A DNA stretch of 64,000 bases from the NCBI RefSeq assembly GCF_003050835.1, contig NZ_QAOJ01000013.1, positions 107,050-171,049 of the forward strand, read 5' to 3'. Source of the DNA: Pseudomonas sp. GV071 (GTDB taxonomy: Bacteria; Pseudomonadota; Gammaproteobacteria; Pseudomonadales; Pseudomonadaceae). The translations under genes and the position numbers were made by a program. How positions within the stretch are numbered: the stretch's first letter is position 1; every line of letters begins with the position of its first letter. The notes below the pieces were generated by a model. That model was not told where the DNA came from and made no database searches. It saw only the letters and a list, made by a program, of their open reading frames with translations. Of the stretch, positions 53,735 to 63,255 are shown piece by piece.

Positions 53735-55456
53735 ATGAGCGAGAACACCACCCAGAACGGGGCAGCCAGTCCCCAGGAAGGCAAAGCAGGCCGCAAGCGT
53801 CGCGTGTTGATCGCCGTGGCGATTGCCGTGCCGCTGTTTGCCGGTGCCGGCATTCTCGGCTGGTGGCAGCAGCACATGGCGCCGCCGCGCACCCTGGCCG
53901 AGAACAGCGAGTTGCAACTGGACCTGCAACACCCGCAGGTGCTGATCGAAAGCGAGTCCTTGAGCCGTCTGCCCAAAGACCTGCTGGCCGTACCGCTGCT
54001 GCGCGACACCCTGACCGAAGACCTGGTGTTCTACTACGAAGCCAACCCGGATCGCCTGGGTATCACCGGCAGCCTGCGGCGCATCATCTACGAGCATGAC
54101 CTCGAGCTGCAGGACACCCTGCTCGAACAACTGCTCGACCAACCTGCGCAGGTTGCCCTGTGGCGCGGTGCCGACGGCAAGCTGAAGAACTTCATGGTGC
54201 TGATGGAGCGCGGCGGTCTGGCCCGTTTGCTCGAGCCGCTGGCCCACGTAGCCGCCGATGACACCCAGTTGCGCCAAGTCGCCGAGCTGCGCGTCGACGG
54301 CGACGCCGTGCCGCTTTATCGCCTGCGCTACAACGGCGAACGCGCGCTGCTGTTCGCCAGCTACGGCGACAAACTGGTGATGCTGTCCAACCCCGGCATG
54401 TTGCTGGAAAGCGACAGTGAAGGCGCGCAATTGGGCAAGGGGGCCACCGAAGCAGTGGAAGCCATGCTCAATGGCGAGGCCGCCTTCACCGAAGGTTTTG
54501 GCTTGAAAGAGCGCGGTGAACTCAAGCAACGCATCTCCCTGGGTAGCGACTACGTTGCCATGGGCTACCAGCGTTTTATCCCGAGCTTCGCCGGTCTGCG
54601 TTTTGAAATGGACGGCAGCGGCTGGCACAGCTACCTGGCCCTGAGCGACAGCAGCGAAACCACCACCCTCGACTTCAACCCGATCTGGCGCGCCATGCCG
54701 ATGGGCGCCAGCGCCTGCGTAGCGCTGCCGGTGGCGCCAGCGGTGCACGAAAAGATGCTCGCCAAAGTCGGTGCCGAACCGGCGGTGGCCAAGCAGTTGA
54801 GCGAACACCTGACCGGCGCCGCCGGCCTCTGCTGGTACCCCAACTCGCGCCTGCACAGCCCGCTGCTGGTCGGCCAACTGGACGACAAAGCCGGCTCCAG
54901 CCTGGACGAAAACCTCGGCAAACTCTTCGGCTCGGTAATCGGTGCCTGGGAGTCCAACGTCGAAGGCGGCATCTTCCCGGTCAGCGATGAAGCGCGCGGC
55001 GACGGCCATAGCTGGCAGCGCGAAGTCAGCTCCAACTTCGGCCAATACCCCACCAGCGAGGCGCAGGTGCCGGACGCCATTGTCACCAACGGCTTCTTCC
55101 GCATCAGCTTGGTTCGCCACGGTTCGACCCTGCTGTTCTCCCTCGACGACACCCTGGTCAACAAAGGCCTGGATGCCCTCGACAAACGTTTCCCGCCATT
55201 GGCTGACGTGCTCCCTAAAGACGCGGTAGTGCCGGCTTATCTGGCGCCGAACACCCTGTCGACCCTGTTCGAGCAGGAAACCCTCGACGCCTTGCCGAGC
55301 GACATGGAGCCGGTGTTCCGCAACGCCGCGCAAACCCTGCTGCTGCCAAAACTCAAAGCCCTGGCCGGGCACAACAGCTACGCGCTGACCCTGCCAGCCG
55401 ATGCCGCGCCAGACTCGAAATGGCAATGGTTGCCGCTGGAGTGGCGTTCGCTGTGA
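53735..55456 (+). CDS. magB: MagB-like DUF2138 (YfaQ) membrane-anchored protein
   Basis: 573 residues. Basic cytoplasmic N-terminus (KAGRKRRV), one membrane helix at about 24-44 and a long periplasmic domain of the DUF2138 family. MagB is a reported MagD partner in P. aeruginosa. The 53-nt gap from magA has no terminator; its stop overlaps magC (GTGA). No enzymatic motif recognised. Confidence 0.85.
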   Translation: MSENTTQNGAASPQEGKAGRKRRVLIAVAIAVPLFAGAGILGWWQQHMAPPRTLAENSELQLDLQHPQVLIESESLSRLPKDLLAVPLLRDTLTEDLVFYYEANPDRLGITGSLRRIIYEHDLELQDTLLEQLLDQPAQVALWRGADGKLKNFMVLMERGGLARLLEPLAHVAADDTQLRQVAELRVDGDAVPLYRLRYNGERALLFASYGDKLVMLSNPGMLLESDSEGAQLGKGATEAVEAMLNGEAAFTEGFGLKERGELKQRISLGSDYVAMGYQRFIPSFAGLRFEMDGSGWHSYLALSDSSETTTLDFNPIWRAMPMGASACVALPVAPAVHEKMLAKVGAEPAVAKQLSEHLTGAAGLCWYPNSRLHSPLLVGQLDDKAGSSLDENLGKLFGSVIGAWESNVEGGIFPVSDEARGDGHSWQREVSSNFGQYPTSEAQVPDAIVTNGFFRISLVRHGSTLLFSLDDTLVNKGLDALDKRFPPLADVLPKDAVVPAYLAPNTLSTLFEQETLDALPSDMEPVFRNAAQTLLLPKLKALAGHNSYALTLPADAAPDSKWQWLPLEWRSL

Positions 55457-56103
55457 GATCGCGCGCCGCCATTACGCTGGTGCTGCTGGGTAGCCTGTTG
55501 CTGCCCACGCTCGCCTGCGCCACGGCATCCGCTATCACCCCGCTGGATGCCGAGCAGTCCCAGGTGTTCCGCGCCTGGTTCGTGCGCATCGCCCAGGAGC
55601 AATTGCGCCAGGGCCCGAGCCCACGCTGGCACCAACAAGACTGTGCGGGCCTGGTGCGTTTCGCCGCCAACGAGGCACTGAAAGTGCACGACGCCAAGTG
55701 GCTGCGCGCCAATGGCCTGTCCAATCGCTACCTGCCGCCGGAACTGCAACTGCAAGACACACAGCGCAGCCTGGCCCAGCAATGGCAACAGGGCGGCGGC
55801 AAAGTTGGCCCGTACGTCAACGCGATCAAACTGATTCAGTACAACAGCAATTTTCTCGGCCGCGACCTCAACCAGGCGCGCCCGGGTGATCTGATTTTTT
55901 TCGACCAGGGCGATGAGCAACATCTGATGATCTGGATGGGCCGCGAAATCGCTTACCACACAGGCACCACCACGCCGACCGATAACGGCATGCGTTCGGT
56001 CAGCGTGCAACAACTCATGACATGGAAGGACACCCGATGGATACCCGACGAATCCAATCCGAATTTTATCGGTATTTATCGTCTGCAGTTCCTAGCGCGA
56101 TGA
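55453..56103 (+). CDS. magC: MagC-like DUF1175 protein with NlpC/P60-type motif pattern
   Basis: 216 residues from a GTG start overlapping the magB stop; signal peptide at about 1-25. The sequence shows D63-C64-AGLVRF, then RPGDLIFF (143-150) and Q156-H157-LMIWMG, with H169 in IAYHTG. This is the Cys/His layout of NlpC/P60 cysteine peptidases, which cleave peptidoglycan stem peptides. Enzymatic activity is my inference. Overlaps magD by 4 nt (ATGA). Confidence 0.85.
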   Translation: MRSRAAITLVLLGSLLLPTLACATASAITPLDAEQSQVFRAWFVRIAQEQLRQGPSPRWHQQDCAGLVRFAANEALKVHDAKWLRANGLSNRYLPPELQLQDTQRSLAQQWQQGGGKVGPYVNAIKLIQYNSNFLGRDLNQARPGDLIFFDQGDEQHLMIWMGREIAYHTGTTTPTDNGMRSVSVQQLMTWKDTRWIPDESNPNFIGIYRLQFLAR

Positions 56104-59100
56104 AGGCTCCTGCGCTGGGCTTGGCCCTAGTCGCCAGCCTGCTGCTGCCAGTGACCGCTCTGCACGCTGAAGACAGTGTCAACTCCAGCGGTTACACGCC
56201 CATGGCGGGCGAGTCGTTCTTCCTGCTGGCCGACTCAAGCTTTGCCACCGACGAAGTGGCCCAGGTGCGCCTCGAAGCGCCCGGCCGCGATTACCGTCGC
56301 TACACCATGGAACCCTATGGTGGCGTGGACATGCGCGTGTACCGCATCGACCAGCCGCTGGAGTTTCTGAAGCGCCAGAAGAACCTGCACCGGGTGGTTG
56401 CCGAAGGTGAATTCAAAGGTGAAGGCCTGGCCAACACCCTGTCGTACCTGTGGGACAACTGGTACCGCAAATCCCGTCGGGTGATGCAGCGTGCGTTCTC
56501 CTATGAATCGCGCAAGAACGTTACCGAAGAGGCGCCGGAACTGAAAATGGGCACGGCCATCGCCGAGCCGACCCAGTACGAAAACGCCCCGCAATTCGCA
56601 CCGATGAAAGGCCTGCCGCTGGTGGCGCAATTCCGCTACCCGCTGTGGGACGCCAAAGCCATTCAACCGCCCAAGGGCGTGGAACTGGCTGGCTCGTCCA
56701 GCGACTTTGTCACCGTCAATCCGGGCAACGTGTATGTGCCCTTGGGCAAGCTGAAACCGGGGCTGTATCTGGTCGAAGCGCTGGTGGGTAAATACCGCGC
56801 CACCACCATGGTGTTCGTTTCCAACACCGTGGCCGTGAGCAAGATTGCCGGCGACGAGCTGCTGGTGTGGACCGCGCGCAAGCACGAAGGCAGCGTAGTA
56901 CCCAAAGCCAAAGTGCTGTGGAGCGATGGCCTCGGCGTGATGAGCAGCGGCACGACCGATGACCAAGGTTTGTTGCGCCTGAAACACGCCAGCCCTGAGC
57001 GCTCTTATGTGTTGGGTGAAGACAGCGAAGGCGGCGTGTTCGTCTCCGAGAACTTCTATTACGACAGCGAAATCTACGACACCAAGCTGTATGCCTTCAC
57101 CGACCGTCCGCTGTATCGCCCAGGCGATTGGGTGGAAGTGAAAATCCTCGGCCGCGAATTCAAAAACGCCCGCGATTCGGTGGCCCCCACCAGCGCCCCG
57201 GTGAAACTCACCGTGCTGGACGCCAACGGCACCGCCCTGCAAACCCTCGACCTCGCCATGGACAGCAAGGCCGGCAGCCAAGGCCGCTTCCAGTTGCCGA
57301 ACAACGCCGTGGCCGGCGGTTACGAGCTGCGTTTCGGCTACCGCGACCAGCAATACAGCAGCGCCTTCCGCGTCGCCGACTACATCAAACCGCACTTTGA
57401 AATCGCCCTCGACCTGGCCAAGCCAGACTTCCGCACCGGCGAAGAAGTGAAGGGCAATCTGGTACTGGTCTACCCCGACGGCAAGCCAGTGCAGAACGCC
57501 AAGGTGCAACTGACCCTGCGCGCCCAGCAGCTGTCGATGATCGACAACGAACTGCAGTACCTCGGCCAATTCCCGGTCGAGCTGGCCACCACCGAAATCA
57601 CCACCGACAGCCAGGGCCGTGCCGAGTTGAAACTGCCGGCCGCCGACAAACCGAGCCGCTACCTGCTGACCGTATTCGCCAGCGATGGAGCGGCCTACCG
57701 GGTGAAAACCAGCAAGGAAATCCTCATCGAGCGAGGCGCCGCCCGTTACCGCCTGAGCGCGCCGCAGCGCTTCAGCGCCGCCAACGAAAAGGTGCACTTC
57801 AGCTACCGCAGCGAAACCGCCCTGGGGCAGAAAAAGGACGCGCACAAACCGGCGCACTTCGAGTGGGTTCGTCTGGAAGACCAGAGCAAAGACGAAGGCA
57901 GCCTGGCTGCTGATGCCGATGGTTTCGACCTGAGCTTCGAACGGCCGGGCTCCTACAGCATCACCCTCAAGGACGACCACGGCCTGATCCTCGGCGCCAC
58001 CGGCCACTCGGTGAGCGGCGAAGGTGTCAAAGCCGTCGCTGGCACTATCGAGATCGTGCTGGATAAACCGGAATACAAAGCCGGCGACGAAGCCCTGGCA
58101 CTGATCACCTTCCCGGAACCGGTAGGCGATGCCCTGCTGACCCTGGAGCGTGATTCGGTAGAAGCTACCGCACTGTTGAGCAAAGGCGCCAACTGGCTGA
58201 AGCTGGAAAAACTCAGCGACACCCAATACCGCGCCCGCATTCCGGTTACCGAGCAGTTCTCGCCGAACCTGACCTTCTCCGCCCTGTACACCAAAGGCGG
58301 CGATTACAGCTTCCAGAACGCCGGCATCAAAGTCGCCGCGCCGCAGATCGACATCACCATCGCCGCTGACAAAGAGCAGTACCAGCCCGGCGACCTGGTG
58401 ACCATCGACCTCACCACCCAGTTCGCCGGCAAGCCGGCAGCCACGCGCCTGACCGTCAGCGTGGTGGACGAAATGATCTACGCCCTGCAGCCGGAAATCG
58501 CGCCGAGCATCGACCAGTTCTTCTACCACCCGCGCCGCAATAACGTGCGCACCAGCGCCAGCCTGTCGTTCATCAGCTACGACGTGGCACTGCCAGGCTC
58601 GCCCACCGCACCGAGCAAAGCCAACCGCAGCGACCGCAGCGTGAAAGTGCTGGAGCGCCCGCGCCGCGAAGAAGTCGACACCGCTGCCTGGCAGCCTGAC
58701 CTGGTCACCGACGCCGATGGCCACGTAAAACTGACCTTCCGCATGCCCGACTCCCTGACCCGCTGGCGCATCACCGCCCGCGCCGTGAGTGACGCCGGCA
58801 CCGTGGGCCAGAAAAAGCAGTTCATCCGCTCGGAAAAACCGCTGTACCTGAAGTGGAGCGGCCCGACCCAGTTCCGCACCGACGACCAACCGGCCATGGG
58901 CGTGTTCGTGTTCAACCAGGGCGAGCAGGCGACCAAAGCCGAGCTGGTCAGCCACTTCAACGGCCAGGAAAAACGCACCGCCATCGACCTGGAAAAAGGC
59001 ATCAACTACCTGCCGCTGCCGAAAGTGCCAATGGCCGCTGGCGAATGGAAAGCCGAGCTGTTGCTCGACGGCAAACCGGTAGACGCCCTCGGCGTCACCC

Positions 59101-60800
59101 TACGTACCGTCGGCAAAGGCTGGCAGGACCTGCAAACCCAGCGCCTGGCCGCCAACGCCGGAGCCAACGCTCTGCAACTGCCAAGCGATGCCCGCGACAT
59201 CAGCCTGCGTCTGGACGACAGCGCCCAGGCGCTGTTCAACAGTAACCTCGATGACCTGCTCGAATACCCCTATGGCTGCGTCGAGCAGACCGCCAGCCGT
59301 TTGCTGCCGTTGAGCCTGGCCTATCCGTTGCTGAGCAAAGCCGAAGTCGGCAATGCCGAGGGTGGGCGCGTGGAGAAACGCGTCACCGACCGTCTGCGCC
59401 TGATCATGCAGAACAGCCGCCTGCGCCTGGTGCAGATGGCAGGTCCCGAAGCCTTGTTCACCTGGTGGGGCGAGGGCGCCGAGCCGGATGCCTTCCTGAC
59501 CGCTTACGCCTACTACGCCGACTGGTACGCCAGCCAGGCCCTGGAACTGAGCCTGCCGGCCGATCACTGGCAGCGGGTGATGGACATCTACGCCAAACAG
59601 GCGGCGACCACGCCGCTGCTGCAACGGGCGTTGATTCTGGCGTTTGCCAAAGACATGAAGCTGCCGATCAACACCCTGGTCGAAGGCCTGATGACCGACC
59701 TGGCCAACCACGACGCACAGGCCAAGGCCGATGCCGAAGTGGCGGCCAAAGTTGAAGCAGCCACCGATGGCGAAGCCGCTGCCCAAGCGCCGCGTACCGA
59801 CGTCGCCAGCGTGCAACCGGCTGGCGTTGACGAAACCCCGAGCGATGACGGCCTCACCAGCCTGATTCTTGCCGCGCCGAACTCCAAGCTCGGCCTGGCC
59901 CTGGCCCGGGTGCTGACAGCGGACCTGGCCAAGCAAAGCAAAGTGGCGTTACCGGTTGCGTTCAGCGAACAACTGGGCAGCGCTCAGGAGCTGGTCAACG
60001 CCAGCGAACATCCGTTCGTGGCCAGCCTCAAGGCCAAGTTGAACGGTGTTGATCAAGCGCAGGCCAAAGCCTTGCTGCAACGCCTGGCGCCGGAACAGTC
60101 GACCCTGGAACGCGCCCTGGCGCTGACCTGGCTGCAAGCCGCCAGCCAACAGAAAGCTGCGGTCAGCGAGCTGAAACCGGGTGAAGGCTGGCAAGCCCAG
60201 CAACGCCCGAGCGGAGAAACCCAATGGCGCTGGACCGGTAAAGGTGTGCCTAGCAACCTCGACCTGCCGGCCTCTGTTACGGCGCCCGTCAACGTCGCGC
60301 TTAGCTACCGCAGCGAACAAGGCAAGCCGGGCGTATTGCCGGTCAGCCTCAGCCGTCGTCTATTGCGTCTGGTGCCAGGTGATACCGCGTTCGAGTTCAG
60401 CGTGAAAGAAGTCGGCGAAGGCGAAGCCATCTCCGGCGACGACCTGTACCTGGACGAAGTGAGCCTGACCAGCGAAGACGCCCGCGCCCTGCGCTACGGC
60501 CTGCTGGAAGTGCCGCTGCCGCCAGGTGCCGACGTTGAGCGCACCACCTGGGGTATTCAGGTCAGCGGCCTGGATTCGGAAGAAGCCGCGCCACTGGAAA
60601 AAGCCCGCCACGAAGACGGCCAACTGCTCTACGCAGTCCCGGTGGACAGCCTGCAAGGCGGCCTGACCGTGCGCCATCTGGTGCGCTTCTCGCAGAAGGG
60701 CGAATTCTCCCTGCCGCCAGCGCGCTATGTACGCATGTACGCGCCGCAAGATCAGGCGCTGGAAGTTGAACCGAGCTACGGCAGCCTGAAGGTCGAATAA
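56100..60800 (+). CDS. magD: Bacterial alpha-2-macroglobulin MagD (YfaS type) with intact CxEQ thioester motif
   Basis: 1566 residues from the ATG at 56100; signal peptide at 1-23 (TALHA cleavage). N-terminal macroglobulin-like beta domains (for example DRPLYRPGDWVEVKIL), a likely bait region at about 814-860 rich in Arg/Lys between NNVRTSASL and EVDTAAWQPDL, and a thioester domain with YG-C1060-V-E-Q1063-T. An Ala/Glu-rich insertion lies near 1210-1250. The family traps proteases in the periplasm; P. aeruginosa MagD binds neutrophil elastase. An in-frame ATG 78 nt upstream lies inside magC and gives no signal peptide. Confidence 0.93.
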   Translation: MKAPALGLALVASLLLPVTALHAEDSVNSSGYTPMAGESFFLLADSSFATDEVAQVRLEAPGRDYRRYTMEPYGGVDMRVYRIDQPLEFLKRQKNLHRVVAEGEFKGEGLANTLSYLWDNWYRKSRRVMQRAFSYESRKNVTEEAPELKMGTAIAEPTQYENAPQFAPMKGLPLVAQFRYPLWDAKAIQPPKGVELAGSSSDFVTVNPGNVYVPLGKLKPGLYLVEALVGKYRATTMVFVSNTVAVSKIAGDELLVWTARKHEGSVVPKAKVLWSDGLGVMSSGTTDDQGLLRLKHASPERSYVLGEDSEGGVFVSENFYYDSEIYDTKLYAFTDRPLYRPGDWVEVKILGREFKNARDSVAPTSAPVKLTVLDANGTALQTLDLAMDSKAGSQGRFQLPNNAVAGGYELRFGYRDQQYSSAFRVADYIKPHFEIALDLAKPDFRTGEEVKGNLVLVYPDGKPVQNAKVQLTLRAQQLSMIDNELQYLGQFPVELATTEITTDSQGRAELKLPAADKPSRYLLTVFASDGAAYRVKTSKEILIERGAARYRLSAPQRFSAANEKVHFSYRSETALGQKKDAHKPAHFEWVRLEDQSKDEGSLAADADGFDLSFERPGSYSITLKDDHGLILGATGHSVSGEGVKAVAGTIEIVLDKPEYKAGDEALALITFPEPVGDALLTLERDSVEATALLSKGANWLKLEKLSDTQYRARIPVTEQFSPNLTFSALYTKGGDYSFQNAGIKVAAPQIDITIAADKEQYQPGDLVTIDLTTQFAGKPAATRLTVSVVDEMIYALQPEIAPSIDQFFYHPRRNNVRTSASLSFISYDVALPGSPTAPSKANRSDRSVKVLERPRREEVDTAAWQPDLVTDADGHVKLTFRMPDSLTRWRITARAVSDAGTVGQKKQFIRSEKPLYLKWSGPTQFRTDDQPAMGVFVFNQGEQATKAELVSHFNGQEKRTAIDLEKGINYLPLPKVPMAAGEWKAELLLDGKPVDALGVTLRTVGKGWQDLQTQRLAANAGANALQLPSDARDISLRLDDSAQALFNSNLDDLLEYPYGCVEQTASRLLPLSLAYPLLSKAEVGNAEGGRVEKRVTDRLRLIMQNSRLRLVQMAGPEALFTWWGEGAEPDAFLTAYAYYADWYASQALELSLPADHWQRVMDIYAKQAATTPLLQRALILAFAKDMKLPINTLVEGLMTDLANHDAQAKADAEVAAKVEAATDGEAAAQAPRTDVASVQPAGVDETPSDDGLTSLILAAPNSKLGLALARVLTADLAKQSKVALPVAFSEQLGSAQELVNASEHPFVASLKAKLNGVDQAQAKALLQRLAPEQSTLERALALTWLQAASQQKAAVSELKPGEGWQAQQRPSGETQWRWTGKGVPSNLDLPASVTAPVNVALSYRSEQGKPGVLPVSLSRRLLRLVPGDTAFEFSVKEVGEGEAISGDDLYLDEVSLTSEDARALRYGLLEVPLPPGADVERTTWGIQVSGLDSEEAAPLEKARHEDGQLLYAVPVDSLQGGLTVRHLVRFSQKGEFSLPPARYVRMYAPQDQALEVEPSYGSLKVE

Positions 60801-60803
60801 GCC

Positions 60804-62438
60804 GTGCGCCTGGGCTGGTTGTGCATGGCGTTGCTGCCCCTGCTCGCGCGAGCGGGGGAGGCCCCGTTGCAACTGGCCATTGGTGCGCCGCCGGCCACGC
60901 AACTGCTGCACCTCAACCATCAGCAGGTACTCAGCCGCGGGCCGTTGCCGGCCGAGCTGAGTGCGCCGCTGGGCAGCCTGTGGAAATTGTTCGTCTACGC
61001 CTACCTGGTCGACAGCGGTAAAACCGAGGTCGGCTACACCTGCAAAGGCCAGGACCGCGACGAGGTGTACTGCTGCAAAGCCGGCGAGCGCATCGAGCGC
61101 GACCAGGCGCTGACGCAGAGCTGCGGCCTGTACTTTTCCCCCGCCAATCTCAAACTCGATGCCGCCGCCTGGCGCGGTTACTGGCAGCAACGCCAGGCGC
61201 CACTGTGGCTCAGCGACATGGCCCAACTGCAACCGCAGCAACGGGTGCCGGTGGCGCAACTGCTGCAACAGCTCGCCAGCCTGCCGGCGCAGGAACAGGC
61301 CAGGCGGGTGCTGCTCGACGTGATGCTGCATGCGCCTGAAGGCATCACCCTCGGTGCGCTGGGCGGTCGGCTGCGGGTGAAAACCTGGAGCTGGCTGGCC
61401 GACCATGATGCACAGGCACGCCAGGGTGGTTTCGCCGGTTGGCTGGTAGACGGCACACCGGTGTGGGCCGGCGGTACGGGCACCAGCCAACGGATTCTCA
61501 AGGACTACGCCCAAGCCCTTGGCAGTGCTTTGCCGACGCCTGCGTCGGAAGCGCCTGGCCAGTGCGTGGAGGTGCAACTGTTCGCCCGTTATCCGGTGCG
61601 CCAGGTGCGCAGCAAAGCCAGTGGCCAACTGGTTGGCGCCGGCGCGTTGCGCGGCGACTACGAGGTGCAGTTCAGCAACGGCAATCGCCTGCCCATCAGC
61701 AGTGCGGGTGAATTGTTTGTCGGTGCCGATGGCCAGCTCACCGCGCGCTTGAACCGCGAAGATTACGTCGCCCGCGTGCTTGACCGCGAAGCCTCGGCGC
61801 AACCCGCCGAGGCCGCCAAAGCGCTGGCCGTGACCATCCGCACCTACCTGCTGCAAAGCGCCACCCGCAACGGTGAATGCCTGGTAATTGCTGACAGCAG
61901 CGCCAGCCAGCGCGTGGCGCCACGCCCGGCCAGCGATGGTGCGCAGCAGATCGCCGCCTGGACCAGCGACCTGGTACTGGCTGGCAGCCCGGTGAACTAC
62001 CACAGCGACAAAACCGGCCCGGACCGCCTGGCCTGGCAAGCCGCCGTCGAACAAGCGGGGCAGGGCCTGCGTTACGACGCCATCCTCGCCCGAGCGTTCC
62101 CGCGTGCCAGCCTCAGCCGTTGGGACCAACCCAGCGCTGCCTGCCAAGCCCTGGGCAACGCCGAAGACTGGCTGAAAAAACAGCAACGCAGCTGGCGCCA
62201 GCGCCTGCAAAGCGAACCCGGCTACGTCGAAACCAGCGAGTTTGCCGTGTGCCAATTGAGCGGCGGCAAACCCCATGTCGACCGTGAGCGCCAACGCATT
62301 TTTGTCCGCGGTATGTACTCGCTGCAGGACCGCCTCGACCTGACCCACGAATACCTGCACCTGGCCTTCGCCGCACACCCCAACGGCCAGGATGAAACCT
62401 ACATCGAAGGCCTCGCCCGCCATCTACTTCTGGAATAG
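60804..62438 (+). CDS. magE: MagE-like DUF2300 (YfaA) protein: SxxK, SpoIID-like and HExxH motifs
   Basis: 544 residues from GTG; N-terminal signal-like helix (about 1-19). Three regions: residues 30-240 with S58-L-W-K61 in APLGSLWKLFVYAYL, S106-C-G, and GGTGTS at 223-228, resembling penicillin-binding/beta-lactamase motif order; residues about 312-400 with EDYVARVLDREASA and AAKALAVTIRTYLL, closely resembling SpoIID lytic transglycosylase with E329 at the catalytic Glu position; and a C-terminal H515-E-Y-L-H519 with E531/E535 downstream, a zinc-peptidase pattern. Activities are inferred, not shown. Confidence 0.82.
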   Translation: MRLGWLCMALLPLLARAGEAPLQLAIGAPPATQLLHLNHQQVLSRGPLPAELSAPLGSLWKLFVYAYLVDSGKTEVGYTCKGQDRDEVYCCKAGERIERDQALTQSCGLYFSPANLKLDAAAWRGYWQQRQAPLWLSDMAQLQPQQRVPVAQLLQQLASLPAQEQARRVLLDVMLHAPEGITLGALGGRLRVKTWSWLADHDAQARQGGFAGWLVDGTPVWAGGTGTSQRILKDYAQALGSALPTPASEAPGQCVEVQLFARYPVRQVRSKASGQLVGAGALRGDYEVQFSNGNRLPISSAGELFVGADGQLTARLNREDYVARVLDREASAQPAEAAKALAVTIRTYLLQSATRNGECLVIADSSASQRVAPRPASDGAQQIAAWTSDLVLAGSPVNYHSDKTGPDRLAWQAAVEQAGQGLRYDAILARAFPRASLSRWDQPSAACQALGNAEDWLKKQQRSWRQRLQSEPGYVETSEFAVCQLSGGKPHVDRERQRIFVRGMYSLQDRLDLTHEYLHLAFAAHPNGQDETYIEGLARHLLLE

Positions 62439-62442
62439 CCCC

Positions 62443-63246
62443 ATGCGTGTACGCCTGACTGAAATCGCCCTGTTCCTCGCCTGCCTGCCGTTGGCCGCGC
62501 TTGCCACCGACGGCGTGCAAATCGACACGCCGGTAGGCGGCTGGCGCAAAGGCTCGGACGAGGGCGCGCACTTTATGCAGGAGGTGAACTACCCGGCCTC
62601 CTCCGTGAACAGCGCCGCCGACCAGGCCAACACTGCGCGCATCGCCGGGCAGATCAAGTCCACGCCCAAAGACGCGAACAAACCGGCACGCCTGATCGTC
62701 AACGGAATCAGCATGCCGCTCAAGGTGCAGGAAGACGGCAGCTTCGACCGGCCGTTCGTGTTTCCGTCCGGCAGCAACAGCGTCGAAGTGCGCAACGTCG
62801 ACGGCACGGCCAAGCACCGCGTGCAGTTCTACAACCGTGGCAGCGGCGAAACGGCGGCCAAGCTGCGGGTGGTGCTGTCGTGGGACAGCGACAACACCGA
62901 CCTCGATTTGCACGTGGTGACACCCGATGGCGGGCACATCTGGTATGGCGACCGCTCAGCCGCTAACGGCGGCGCGCTGGATGTCGACGTGACCACCGGC
63001 TATGGGCCAGAGATGTTCGCCTCGCCGACGCCGTTGGCGGGTGAGTATCTGGTGTATGTGAATTACTTTGGTGGCGGTTCGAGCAGCGACGAAGAGGGCG
63101 CCGAAACGCCAGCACAGGCGCTGACCACTGCACAGGTGACAGTGATTTCCCAGGAAGGCACGGCGAATGAAAAGCAGGAGTCATTCATCGTGCCGATGCG
63201 GGCGACGGGGGAGCTGACGCTGGTGAAGCGGTTTAGTTATCCGTAG
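62443..63246 (+). CDS. magF: MagF-like DUF2135 (YfaP) periplasmic protein
   Basis: 267 residues, signal peptide at about 1-21 (LAALA cleavage). DUF2135 core with RVVLSWDSDNTDLDLHVVTPDG (split around 139-160) and GPEMFASPTPLAGEYLVYVNYFGG, clearly paralogous to MagA. It carries an acidic insertion (SSSDEEGAET) before the last strands. MagF is a reported MagD complex partner. Four bases separate it from magE. Last gene of the operon. Confidence 0.88.
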   Translation: MRVRLTEIALFLACLPLAALATDGVQIDTPVGGWRKGSDEGAHFMQEVNYPASSVNSAADQANTARIAGQIKSTPKDANKPARLIVNGISMPLKVQEDGSFDRPFVFPSGSNSVEVRNVDGTAKHRVQFYNRGSGETAAKLRVVLSWDSDNTDLDLHVVTPDGGHIWYGDRSAANGGALDVDVTTGYGPEMFASPTPLAGEYLVYVNYFGGGSSSDEEGAETPAQALTTAQVTVISQEGTANEKQESFIVPMRATGELTLVKRFSYP

Positions 63247-63255
63247 GGCGGATAG

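Noticed and set aside
56235..58955. 906-codon minus-strand frame opposite magD
   Set aside because: Antisense shadow; no start signal, biased composition.
60360..62423. 687-codon minus-strand frame opposite magE
   Set aside because: Antisense shadow of magD end and magE.
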